This document shows positions 1-11,720 of a DNA stretch of 64,000 bases, one piece after another (position 1 is the stretch's first letter; each line of letters starts with the position of its first letter). A model generated the notes under the pieces. That model was not told the DNA's origin. It did not search any database and was given only the letters and a program-made list of their open reading frames with translations. Source of the stretch: Acanthaster planci (Eukaryota > Echinodermata > Asteroidea > Valvatida > Acanthasteridae); the NCBI RefSeq assembly GCF_001949145.1, contig NW_019091404.1, positions 3,439,502 to 3,503,501 on the forward strand. The letters run 5' to 3'. Position numbers and translations under genes: made by a program.

Positions 1-1497
1 TTCTTGATAGAAAGAAAACTGCTTGTTTACATGAGGGATGCAAACTGCTAGAAGTGGGAACCGCTTCAAATTTTCTGGGTTTTCTACTCTGGATGGTACG
101 TTTAAGTTTACAACGATAAAGTCGCAGACTTATTTTCCCTTCGCTCTTGATTATTGTAACTAAAACCTTGAAGAGTTTATTGTCTAAGGATAAACAATAA
201 ACAGTGGGTCAATCCCAAGCGCAGCAACATGATATACGAAAAGGCTTAATAGGCCTCTGCTGTGCTCCTTAAGCGTCGGGAAAAGGGAAAAACATTCAGC
301 GGTTAAATGGTGAATTGTTTCAAGCATGTCCAATTATGTTAAAAGGTTTTCATTTTTAAACTCTTCCCATTTCGATGACAGCATAAATATAAACATTATC
401 ATCGTAGCGTTTGCCAAGTCACGAGGGTACATGGACACATGAGACATAAAGCACTGATGCTCATTTCCTTATGAATTTGGATTTTTTCGGCAATTTGGTC
501 TGTGGGCAGGGATTTCCTAATTGGAATTCCTGCCACGAATTTGTCGTCAGGGATTGGCTTGAATATAAATGAAAGGGACACTTTGACTCGGTATTACAAT
601 ACGTATCTTAGTTTGAGTTTTTTCGCTTTTAATCTTCAGCTTCCTGCAGCGGTCGTGATGTGGTATTGCCTCACATTACCCTTTTCAAATCTGACACTTT
701 TTGGAGACATATTAGCCTGACGAAAACAGTTTGCGAGGCTTTGACTTAATATTATATTTCTAGAATAATTCAGTTGTGCTTTAACTTGTACAATTTATTA
801 ATACAAACATGAAGTTGTACTCATTCTAACCTTGAAACTTAATAAAGGTACTTACAATTTATTGCTATGTGTGCACGCATTTTCTAATGAAAAAGTTTTG
901 AGCTCTAAAACATATTAAAAATAGCCCAAGGATTGCATCCATTAAATTGCGACTGTTTTCCAAGTCACCTTTAATTCTTTGAAACAGAAACGTCCTCCAA
1001 TTTTAATGGATTTTGTTTATCTTAAAACTCGCCAAAAAGCCTACCCCCATGGCCATATTGCCAAAAGACAACAGAAATGGAAAATGAGGGCGCTGCGTAC
1101 TGATAACGGTAAACTTTATGAATGATCAAAGTGCTCAAATGAACCTCGCAAAAGGGTGAAGAAAGACCAAGGCCCCCAAACTTGGCTTCTGTGCGAAGAT
1201 AAACTAGCTCTCATTATTAATTGCTACATACATGTAGTTTCATTGTTATCCTGTGAAGGGCTTTGCGCAATGTGAGGGCGCTATTAAGATTTAAAGCCTG
1301 CGCGCGTGCGCGCGCTCCTATTCTGGTTACGCAACAAAGACGCATGCAAAATGCCATATCAACGGCAGTTCGTTGTCGCACTGTATTTACTAGCTGCACT
1401 TCCAATAGTGACACAACTTTGTCTCAAACGCAACAAACTAAACAGATTAACATTCAGATTAACTGTTAAAAGAAAAATCATTCTTGCAGTGGTCAAC
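1..1497. other. Left flank and 5' region of EFHD-like gene
   Basis: No convincing exon is visible in this stretch; open frames are short and unsupported. About 190 bases before the EFHD-like start codon there is a GC-rich alternating purine-pyrimidine patch (roughly 1297-1318, GCGCGTGCGCGCGC), unlike the AT-rich surroundings. It resembles an NRF1-type promoter element, so the promoter is probably here. This is an inference from base composition only. Confidence 0.4.
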
Positions 1498-3596
1498 ATG
1501 GCTGATAACGAACTCGCTAACCGTCTCCAGAAGAGAATCGCGGTGGAGGAGGGAAAAGATGTGGAAAAGAAGATGAAGGACTATCGAGATCCACACGAGG
1601 AGTTTGCTCATCCCTACCCAGAGTTTAGTGAGTTCTCAAGGGAACAGTGTGCCATGTACGAGGACATGTTTGCCGAGTAAGTCCCAACTAACTCAAACTT
1701 AAGGTAGAAAATATTGCAATTCTCAAACTGTTATGTATAGAGAACCATTAAAATCAGTGGAAAATGATGTTTTTCTTCGAACAATTTACTCCTCTTGCTG
1801 TCTGCATACGAAAGAAGAAACTACCAAAAGACAATGGATTGCTTGATGCAGCGTTTCTCTTTCATTTGACAGGGAATTTGTGTGCTGTCAGCGACTGCAT
1901 TGTCGTGATTTTGGTGAACGGGATTATGTTATAGTGGTATTCCTATGTTTAACTAGGTACGACGAAAACAAGGATGATTTTCTCTGTTACGATGAGTTGA
2001 AAGCAATGATGGAAAAACGAGGTGAACCACTGACACACATGGAACTCAAGAAACTTATTAGCACGTTGGATGAAGATCAAGACGGCAAATTCAACTTCAG
2101 AGAGGTAGCCTTTTAGGCAGACATTGAGGGCGCTGTTCATGTTTAATGTGCTTACGAGTTAACCTTTCTATTAGAAGAAATGCCTCGAAGAGTAGTCTTT
2201 GAACCAAATCAAGCCATCCTCGCACAAAACGCCCTTCTTCCACCCCGATTGGAGTTGGGCGGACCACGACAAATAAAATAACAGTGGATCGAGAAATCAA
2301 GTGAGCTTACCCAAATCTTCTTTCCAAGATCTGTGTACAAACATCCGCTGTCCTTCCAGTCACCTAACTCGTGGGTTATTGTCTCTCAAGCTATGTTGAC
2401 ATTTAGTGCTGCTGCTTTACATCCATATCCTGATAACACGTCGAAACAGTTTCAAATTACAAGACATGTTGTTGGACGTTGTATCACCTAGTCAGTTTAG
2501 GTGATACGCGTGTACAATATGACTGTTCCTAGCGAGCGCAGCAGTACCGGGCACGCAGTGGCTTCATGACCAACACGTGGTACAAATCTCTAGGGGGAAA
2601 CATCCCTCATTGTTTTTAACAAAAAAAAGGACCACCTGTGCGTTATTGTGAACAATATAACACATCAATATCAACAGAGGGCGGCATTTGTCTTCTCAGA
2701 GAACGGTCGCCTCGTTTATTGTGCAGAGACAGAGGCGCACATAATGGCACGCTGGAGGTTATATAATCGCATGGCATAAATTAAGTGTCAACTAGTTGCA
2801 GTAGAATTTTGTATTGCATGTCAGACGGAGGGGGGTTGATTTGGGCGTTTTGTTTTAATTTGCTCACAATTTATATTCCTTTTTTATTAGGTTTTTTTAA
2901 TCTTTCTTGCAGGTTGCATATGATTTCCAAGATGACATATATTCATAGCAAAATGGACGTGTATCTTATATATTTTCACCAACTATTAAATACAGCGGTC
3001 TAAAATAACATGTGAAACAATGCTGAATGCTTTCATTTTGTTTTTTGTTTTTTTGTTTTTTTTATGATTGTTTTAAGTTCATGCTAATGTGGAGTAAATG
3101 TCTGAAGGGAGAGATGCCCGAGGGGTCAGGGTTCACCAAGATTGTTGCTACCAATGAGATCGTCTTAGCTAAGCCTGCTTCTGCTGATAAAGCTGGAGTG
3201 GGAGGGGCTGCGACCTTCTTTGAGACTAAGGTCGGTGGAAAAAAAAAACATGTATACGAAAGCTTAGAATGACCATCCATGTTACCAAGTTAATTTATCG
3301 TTGAAATAAACATGGACGATCATTTAAGCTTCCGTTAAAGTACCATGAATGTTTGTTTTTCACTGACGTTTACGCTTGTTAGACTGGCTTGATGGCTATG
3401 CTCTTTTTTAAGTGGAGTCTTTCGCTTCCTTGGTTTATAGGCTCGGGCCCCGGACGACAAACAAAACTTGGATGATGAGATAGTGTCAGAACAAAGGAAA
3501 AAATATGAGCAAAAGAGGCAGGCTAAGAGAGACAAGGAAGCGGCCGCTGCTAAGAAAGCAGCTTTTGCAAACCGGGCTTCCATGTTTAATAATTAG
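1498..3596 (+). CDS. EFHD2: Swiprosin/EFHD-type EF-hand protein, 4 coding exons
   Basis: Exons are 1498-1676, 1957-2104, 3078-3230 and 3441-3596. They join in frame to 211 residues, against about 240 in vertebrate EFHD1/EFHD2. The start is the ATG in a CAACATGG context; the frame stays open upstream to about 1306, so this start is chosen by homology. The family signature YPEFSEFSREQ is at residues 40-50. EF-hand loop 1 spans D62-E73 (D62, N64, D66, E73 as ligands) and loop 2 spans D98-E109 (D98, D100, D102, G103, E109). Both therefore look calcium-competent. A linker with the family motif ATFFETK (about 154-160) leads to a charged Glu/Lys/Arg/Ala-rich coiled coil (about 172-202). In vertebrates these are calcium-sensing actin-binding cytoplasmic proteins. 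The exon 3 donor (GTCGGTGG) is weak but is the one that keeps phase. I cannot tell whether it is the EFHD1 or the EFHD2 ortholog; it probably predates that split. Confidence 0.9.
2481..2507. repeat. Perfect 10-bp hairpin in EFHD-like intron 2
   Basis: GTATCACCTA at 2481-2490 is the exact reverse complement of TAGGTGATAC at 2498-2507, with a 7-base loop. It lies in the second intron. It may be the remnant of a small foldback element; no function can be assigned. Confidence 0.5.
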
Positions 3597-4524
3597 ATGC
3601 GTCTCCATGGCAACCTACAGACATTTTGTTCACTTCACCTTTGCAACTTTCGTCTAGTCTTAAACAATCTACACCTTAAAACTATGGTAGATTTTCAATG
3701 CTCTGAACTTTATTATGACTAACTTGACTTAAGTTTCAATGTCGGCTACTTTAAGCTATATATAATTAATCCGCCCGTCAAGAAAAAGCTTTATTTTCTA
3801 CTCTATAATGGATAAAAGTTTTATTTTTTACTGTATGAGCAGCTTTTCAATCAGACTTCCCACTCCCCAGCACCGAGTTCAAGGTCTCAAACTATCATCG
3901 GTGTTAACCTTTCTATGGCTGTCTTAACACTCCTTATTTCACACTCATTAACACCATGGCAGGTGATTATTCGTTTATATGAGATCGAAAATGTGTCAGT
4001 TTTGTTTTTAACTGTCTACATTCTTATTCTTTTAAAATATCAAAATAACCATTCTATAATTTGATGAGTTTTAATTTACAGAGAAATTGATGATTATCAC
4101 AGCTACGAATTTAATCTACAACTTTCAGAAGTATACATGTATTATGATTGCGGTAGTCTGCCGATGATTAATTGCCATGCATGAAATAACCAGTTTAATA
4201 AAAAAAAAAAGAGCCAGAGTACACGGTTAACCTGTATATTTTCTTCTGATTGATTAATCGAAATGATAACCATTAATAAATTATGCAATTTCGATAGTAA
4301 GCAAGCTTGGCATAAAGTGCCTTATTTTGAGCAAAATCAGTACGCGTAGAGACCAGATAAAACAGACAATGCGTTAGTTTGAACTGTTAAAAGAACATCA
4401 TGAGTAATAGTGCTTTCTACGGTAGAATCTACAAATTCTTGAATGACAACGAATACTGTTGCATTTCGTTGTAGGTGATTATTAGCGGGTGATTACCGAC
4501 AATAATCGAAATGTTTCCAGATTC
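3597..4524. other. Convergent 3' flanks of EFHD-like and eIF5A-like genes
   Basis: This stretch separates two convergent genes. AATAAA at 4197-4202, followed by an A-run, is a candidate polyadenylation signal for the upstream plus-strand gene. TTTATT at 3790-3795 and 3820-3825 reads AATAAA on the minus strand and could serve the eIF5A-like gene. If both are used, the two 3' UTRs overlap by several hundred bases. No coding sequence is seen. Confidence 0.35.
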
Positions 4525-6203
4525 CTACTTGGGTAGTTTCTTCAAACCGCAAATCATCTCCTGATCCATGGCGGTCATCAAGGTCACCTGTGGATCGAAA
4601 AAGAGGACCAGCATAAGAAAACGATATCAGAAGAATGCAATGAGGCCTGACAGCACCATGCTTTAAATACTTGCGATTCAAGACTCCGTTTCGACGTTAA
4701 TTAATACACAATATTTTGTCATGATTGGAAGAGGGGTTGCTTTTCTTTTTCCTGATAACCTCGACTCTTGTCCAACCCTTGAATTCTCCCGAAAGTGACA
4801 AATAGTTACCACAATCTCTTCATCGGCTTCGAAGCGGGTACATATTTCTTTGCCAAGTTCTCCCTCTGGCAAACGAACATCACTCCTAGACACGCCCTTG
4901 TTGTCCAGTAGGTTGACGTATTCATCCCACACACCGATTACCTTACAAGAAAAGAATCAGGAAGGAAACTTGGAGCAATGGCGCTTCAGCAATGGGAAAA
5001 AAAGTTCAGTGCAAAACATGCCAAATTTACTTAATTGGAACCCAACCAGTGCACTGGTCAGAAATTTAGTGACACTGCAGAGTTCACTAAATTTCTGACA
5101 ATGAGACGATGCCAAGCGCTCTAGCTCAAAAAAATGGGGTTTTCGAGAGAGAATTCCTCTCAATTTTTATCTCAGCGGTCATTTAAGGCACACCCAGCCC
5201 TCTAGCGAAGCCAGAGTCTGCACCGGAAGCAGACTTAAATTTCGTCGTGATTCACTTTGAGGCACGCATAGCCTCATGGGATTGAGACATGACTTCAGTT
5301 AGAGGATATGAGTCATTCCCAACATCAGCTGAAATAGAACAAAGCAGCACTGTCTATTTTAAGTTTAATTTCTGTCATTGCTTGGCGACCCCTTGAACCC
5401 ATAGGGATCCAGCATGTTACACAATTCTCCCCCCCCCCTCCTTAATGCGATTTCTTTTCTTTCCTTACTTTGGCGCAGGATTTGCAAATTCCGATTTCCC
5501 GTTCAAAGGACCGCACCCAGTAAACCAGGACCTTCATTTAGAATTTTTAAAAGATGCCAGAGTTTGATAGAAATTACCTGGTAATCCTCGCGCTTAACGT
5601 GAGGTACAGACATAGAGTGAGAAGATGGGCAGATGTCTTCATACTTCTTCCCGCTAAAAATATCCATGCCAACAATGTGGACCTAAAAACATTTTAAAAA
5701 ATCAATAAACTGTTAGGCCTATACAGCTTGCTTGGACAATCGGGATCGGAACATTTATCTGTAGAGGTTGGATTTGGCAAAGCAAAGTCTCTGTTATTTA
5801 AAAAGCATATCATGCGAATGTTCATAAAATTCAAAATACATGTACATGTATTTACAAATTTTCACCTTAAACTCAAACAAAATTTGAAAAAATGGTCAAA
5901 ACCTGCAACAATTAAGGAAGAAGAATATTGATTTTTTTTCCTAATGAAAATCTTCACTTAATTGAAGAAGAAAATTCTGACCTTAGCATGTCCATGTTTG
6001 CCTGGTTGGGAAGTAGACATTTCCACGATCTTACAAGGTTGTCCCTTCAGCATAACATGGCCTCCTTTTCGCAGCGAGGAGCATTGCAACGGGAATGTCT
6101 TGGAGGCTCCCGAGTCGCCAAGATCAAAATCATCGCTGATGTTGATGACGTCTCCAACTTCAGCAGCCGCGGGTTTCTTGCTAGCTCTGGTCTTCCTCGG
6201 CAT
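4525..6203 (-). CDS. EIF5A: Divergent eIF5A paralog with basic N-terminal extension
   Basis: Minus-strand exons are 6203-5982, 5682-5578, 4941-4810 and 4587-4525, all joined at phase 0, giving 173 residues. eIF5A binds the ribosome and stimulates peptide-bond formation and termination after hypusination of one lysine. Residues 1-17 are an extra basic/Ala-rich segment starting [10 protein letters not shown]. The acidic [11 protein letters not shown] stretch then aligns with the usual N terminus of the family. The hypusination loop reads [12 protein letters not shown] at 63-74, so the predicted hypusine site is K69. The residue three before it, normally Lys, is Gln here, and Pro replaces Thr. 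The C-terminal OB-fold segment is present ([11 protein letters not shown]) and ends with a short LMTAMDQEM helix. Intron positions match those of the canonical copy at 11721-15893, so this is a duplicate gene, not a processed copy. It looks intact, but more divergent than its neighbour. Confidence 0.9.
5057..5099. repeat. Perfect 16-bp inverted repeat in eIF5A-like intron 2
   Basis: The arm at 5057-5072 (GTCAGAAATTTAGTGA) is the exact reverse complement of 5084-5099, with an 11-base spacer. Transcribed from either strand it would form a stable stem-loop. It is shorter than a typical microRNA precursor stem, and no flanking pairing extends it. A small foldback transposon remnant is the simpler reading. 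Confidence 0.6.
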
Positions 6204-9200
6204 TTTGAATGAAATTCAGACTTTTGAACTTTTCACAGTTTTTTTTTTAAAGTCAGTAATAAAATAGTATGCACTTGGGGATCTGGGGATTTATCAGCCG
6301 ATTCCACTCGCTGTATGACTAGAAACACGTCCAGAAGATATGTTGCATGGCTTAAATAACTTGTGGAGTAAATTTCTATTACACGCTGGCATAGATTCTC
6401 TCAACATGAAGGTTCAAAAAAGGAGAAAGATATCTAAAGCATTGTGCTTCGGCACTTTACGAGAACATAATGTATAGAGTAGATCGAACTCTGTGAAATA
6501 TTCTGTAACTGCGCTGCGCAACCGCTTATAAAGCACGGGCGATATCAATGTATTTCAACTGGTTGTGCAATGTAATGCATCGTATGACACATGAAGCCCA
6601 CGACGTCACGTGAATGAACTTGATACGAGCAAAGTGACCTACAACCATTTGCTGTTTTACGCATGAGCACGTACGCGTAGTTTGAGCCATCGCAAGGCTT
6701 CTGGCAAGGTATAAACACATATCAAACCAAAAAAAAAAACCACCGTTCAAAATAACCTTGAGAAGTGCAGAAACCCTCGACTTTCCTGAACTGTATTCAA
6801 ACAAAAGTTTCCAACTTTATTGTCCTGACTATTTTAATTTTGGCTGGTTAACGGGGAATGAATGTTAACATTTTAATTGGACTTTGCAGTCAGAGCTAAT
6901 TTTTTTTTAAATACAATTTTAATACATACTACAGCATCATTCTGACGGATCATACAAAATGCTTATTGAACAATGTGATCAAGTTGAAAATAAATTCCGG
7001 CACGGTGATGCTCTACCCATGATATACCGAGAATTCAAATAACACTGGCCAAACGAGGCACAGTTTTCAGAGCTATTCCGGAAGTGAACGGTGAGAATAC
7101 CCACTTAAAGTTACGACATGGCGACTGAAAATAGATTTTTAAAAGGACTGCGTTTACTCTACTTCCACAATCTGAAACCAGTTTCACTGTCATGACAAGC
7201 GTCCAATGACATGGACGGCCACACTAAGAAAAATGTGCTTATGAATGACCAAAAAACCTTCCTTAAAAAACAATGGTTACCAGCTCAAACTCCGTGCGTT
7301 TGTCATGCTAACCACAAGACAGCTAAATACCATTCCAAAACAATATACATGTACATCACATTGAGTTTTGGCTGGTTACCCAATTTATCAAGCAAGGTTT
7401 TTAAAGGTTAAACAAACTGTCTGCGGAAGCAGCTCTATGCTTATTAAGTGCCTTGTGGAAAAGTAAAGACACCACGCTTAGGCCCGTATTTATAGGTCAC
7501 AGTAACCAGTCTCTGGCTGCTCAAAGTTGCTTTTTCGGGCTGCTAATAAATGAAAAAAAATTAATTTGAAAGGTCAACCTAGAATATGATTATTACCTAT
7601 AACAACAATTTCCAAGTAAAACGTTATCAGCAGGCTTTAACTCAAAGGAAAAATCATTTCTTTAACATGTGCAATGTGAGAATACCACGGCTGTGTGACT
7701 TCAGCCACAAGTGCGGCTTCAGTAGAGAAAGAAAAAAAATGTGGTTTGGAACATGAAACTGAATCAAGGTTACACGTACATGTAATTTGTTAGGAACATG
7801 TACAGCAAATTAACAGCAAAAATCATTCGACCCTGCTTGCTTCACATCTTTACCATGAAAATATAAATTCTCATCATACAATTCGAAAAACAGGACATTG
7901 CAAAGAAACCCAAACAAAACAAAAACATCAAAGGACAAGAAAAGAAAAAAGGAATGGTCAACATCACAAGCAAAAAGTGCGTCACAGACTAAAATATCTC
8001 CATTTCGTTTTCTTCTTAACTAGTTTTATAAACAATTTGTAAACCTACTTCGTAAAAATGCAAAATGAACCAAAATCTATCAGTAAGACACTGAAGACAT
8101 ACGGTTTTGAGCAATGCCAAAAAAAAAGTCAATCGACTCACAATACTCACCCATCAAAAAGGCAAACGATAAATTATGTTTGTGTCCTTTTTGATAGGAC
8201 ATTTATACCTCATAGAATACCAGTGTTATTCATGTAAAGGGGACAGAAACCGACATCAAAATACTTATGAAAATGTTTTGACAAACTTGATCACATTATA
8301 ATGACGATGTAAATAAACGCCCAATAAATTCAACACAAAATGGAAAAAATTTTGCTGTACATAAGTTTTGGTTAATAATCATTCCATACATGCAATATTC
8401 ACAAAATATGAATAGATGACTCGACTAGCAACAATCGCACGCTTTCCAATCATATTTTATCTGATCTTAATTTAACGTCTGCAATTTTTGAACCCAAGCA
8501 CTAGAATATTCTTTTTCACCTCGAACAATCGCTTCAAATGTTCATAAGCATCAACGGGATCGTCTTTTGCTTTTTTTTTTATGAGACGGAAAACATAGGC
8601 CTACGTTCACGACCAAGAATATTCCTATATACCCATAAAATTACCGATAAATGTATGCCTAACATTGGTCTTTAGGCGACGCACGTTTTTCATGATTTTG
8701 CTGCAGAATTCTTTTCGATTTGTGAATCAAGACAGTAAATCCTTAACTAAACATTTAGAGTCATGCAGTCGGGGGAGGGGTGAACGGCCTAGGTTGCCGA
8801 GTCCAAAAGGACATTTAGGACGAGGCAAAGCACAAGTGCCGATTCTCGGAGCCTTACTTTCAAGAATCTTTTCATCGAGCGGCTCCTCAAAATGTGTCCT
8901 CGACTCTCAAACTTTCGGCATGTCTTGCAACCGACCCAATATTTGGCAAACACCATCTATGAAAACCAGGCTCACTAAATCTGGTAACAAGTGTGTGGTG
9001 TACTGGAGCGAGCCATTCCATAACGTACAAGATCGGGGTCAATAGAAAGCCCTTTAAGACACTTGCTAACACCAGCCTTTTAAAGTCTTGTAGAAGTACA
9101 TGTCCAGTTCACAATGTCTTGCTGGTACATATGCACTTTCAAGCCGTTTGAGTCATTTGATTTGCTATTCGAAGCACAAATCTTAAAAAATCACCATTAA

Positions 9201-11720
9201 TCTTGTTCATAGGTCCAAATACACTTTTAGGTTTAACATCACTTAACTGCAGACAGCATATCAAAATCATTGTGCAATGAAGGCTTCCATTCCATAAACT
9301 TGCAATGTTGACATAGTTGTTACCCAATCTTCGATCCATGAGCGCAGCAAAATTCCCGATACACGAGAGTTACACTACTATGGGTTTCATGATACGCTTT
9401 ACATATGCAAGGCTTTGATTCCAACTTAAGTTAACCCAATCAAATCCAGTATGATTTGACAATTCCCCAACCTTACACTTTAACAAGTGTCAACTAACAT
9501 CCCAGAAACATTCCTGTACCCATCCCAAACCCGTTTCATTTGAAATGAGTATAAAATGCACCTCAACACCTTCAACCCCCTCCCCTAAACAAGGAACATG
9601 TCTACACCTACTGACTACCTGTACCTGTACAGCCTAACAGTCTCAACTATTTTCTAGAAATAATTCTGGGTTCAAGACATCCAGTATTTATTTATCATAC
9701 ATGTACGTATTTATTAAGGAAACATGCAACAGTAAATGATCCCAAATTCCAGAACTGGTCATTGTATGAAGTTCCATGCAATAGGGACGTGTTTTCGAAT
9801 CTACTGACCGCAAGCAAGGAATGACCAGTAACGACTCTAAGAGAAATTCAAATCAAATGAAAGGTGTAGGAAAACAAATATAAATCGGGCTTCAATGGAC
9901 ACTACCAAGCCGATTTTCTATTGGTTACAGCACAGGACTGAAAATCTTTCTCATTGAAGTGCGGAGCCGTTTAACACCAAAGCGTTTCAATATCATACGT
10001 CTATGCTATCCAGCCGACGCCGTATCGGAGAGGCTTCGGTTTCAGACACGGCATGTTGTTCACGGTGGAGGATTCAATTTGCGGAACACAAATGATTATG
10101 CATATTACCGACAATAAGAACACCTGACAGTGGATCACGTCAGCACATTTAAATTGGCATATACAGATTCATGTGATCCCTCCACAAGTCATGTTATTCA
10201 AACGGTACCCTCTACGGATGCCAAATATACCAAATAGGCCTAAACACTGAATTGACCCAACATAGTGAAATCACACTTTGTCCACTTTTACACCTTCCAA
10301 TGTATAAACAAAGCATGATGTCATGTTATAGATTATAGTTTCGGGACATCCATGAATTTGTGGCTTCTGCGACTGTCGCTTCTGGTGGAAAAACCCGGGC
10401 AGATCACAATATGCTAGAGTGAGGCAGCATATCCGCAAGCCATTAGCAGATCAACAGAGCCATTGACAGGTTAAGCGGAAAACACAAATCGTGTGTGCTC
10501 TCATTTATGCCAAATCAAGGCAAACATGGTCAGGTTGAGGGTCCCAAGGGAGCTGGAGGCATAAACACAGCTCTTGCCAATTATAACTGACAATTCCCAA
10601 GCAGTTTAACCGGCTGGGATTCCCACAAGGCCTACACTACTACTTTACACTTTACAAGATTAATTTTTGCCTTAAAAGATTTTGCTTGAATAAAAACAAA
10701 TCGAGGGTGACTTTGGAATAATCTATTTTAAATATATGAAAAGCTATTCAGCTATTTAACTTCACAAAACATATCCCCCCAAACAAACTTCCAAAATACA
10801 GAAACTGAGTGATTCACCCCTTCATTTTTTTGAGCAAATATATCCTTAATCATGTGATTGACTGACAAAGCCCTAATCAAATTTTTGTGACATATCTCAG
10901 TAGTTTTATATTGACACGGAACACCGTTAATTGCATGAAAAAGGCACCCCCAAACAATTCCCCCCCAAACAAAAGAAACCAAAAAAACAAAAGATGGCAA
11001 AGCACATGCCACTTGCAAATGACATGACACCACAGACAAAAACTGCCTAAACGTGGACATGAGGAAGTAAAGTTTTTTACAATATCCCACTCAGTACTCC
11101 TGTCCAACGGAACGTTAGAAAGTTGTTGAAACGTTTATTAGAAGACTACCGAAAATCAGTAAATATGTCAAGTACAGTCAAACCTCGTAAATTATATGAG
11201 CACTGTTTATACAACATTTTGCTTAAACTAAGCAAATGTTTAGGTCTCAGTTCTTTGTTCTTCAGTATTCTCATTCCTGATGATACAACATTCCTTTACT
11301 AACGAGGTTTGACTGTCTATATGTAAACCAACTCTTGAAACAGCTTTGTAATGCATGTATGTATACCAACAGACCTTGGGCTATGGAAGTCTGGGAGAAT
11401 TATGCATTTAAGCAAAAACACTGGACGAACTAACCAGTTTGTATCCAAAAAACCAACAAGTTATGCAGGGGAGCATGGAAAATCTTCTCGTCAATGAAAG
11501 ATTTGACCAATGATCATTGCCCTGGCTAATATTTTGGCCAGTAAATGACCGGTTCCTTGTCAAACACTGTCCAAAGGGTCAGCCAGATCAATATCCAATT
11601 TGACCCTTACTGCATTAACTGAATGTGTTGCTTTGATGAGCCCAACACCTCCCAACGTAAGATGAATTGCAGACATCCTTTTTGTAGGAATCAGCAGGTT
11701 TCCCGGACAACAGATCTCTA
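6204..11720. other. Intergenic region between the two eIF5A genes
   Basis: No exon with coding character is recognisable on either strand in this 5.5 kb. The left end should hold the promoter and 5' UTR of the divergent eIF5A. The right end should hold the 3' UTR of the canonical eIF5A. TTTATT at 11134-11139 is a candidate minus-strand AATAAA, about 580 bases past the stop codon. A 141-bp inverted-repeat element lies at 11175-11315 (listed separately). The rest is AT-rich, with poly-A and poly-T runs and no repeat that I can define. Confidence 0.4.
11175..11315. mobile_element. Short inverted-repeat element, Tc1/mariner-pogo type
   Basis: CAGTCAAACCTCGT at 11175-11188 is repeated in perfect inverted form at 11302-11315. 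TA precedes the left end. The total of 141 bp is far too short to encode a transposase, so this is a miniature non-autonomous element. The CAGTCAAACCTCG terminus resembles those of pogo/Tigger-like elements; the family assignment is an inference. It lies in the likely 3' UTR of the canonical eIF5A gene. Confidence 0.6.

Noticed and set aside
4525-6203. Processed pseudogene of eIF5A
   Set aside because: It retains three introns at the same positions as the canonical copy, with intact splice sites and an open frame throughout.
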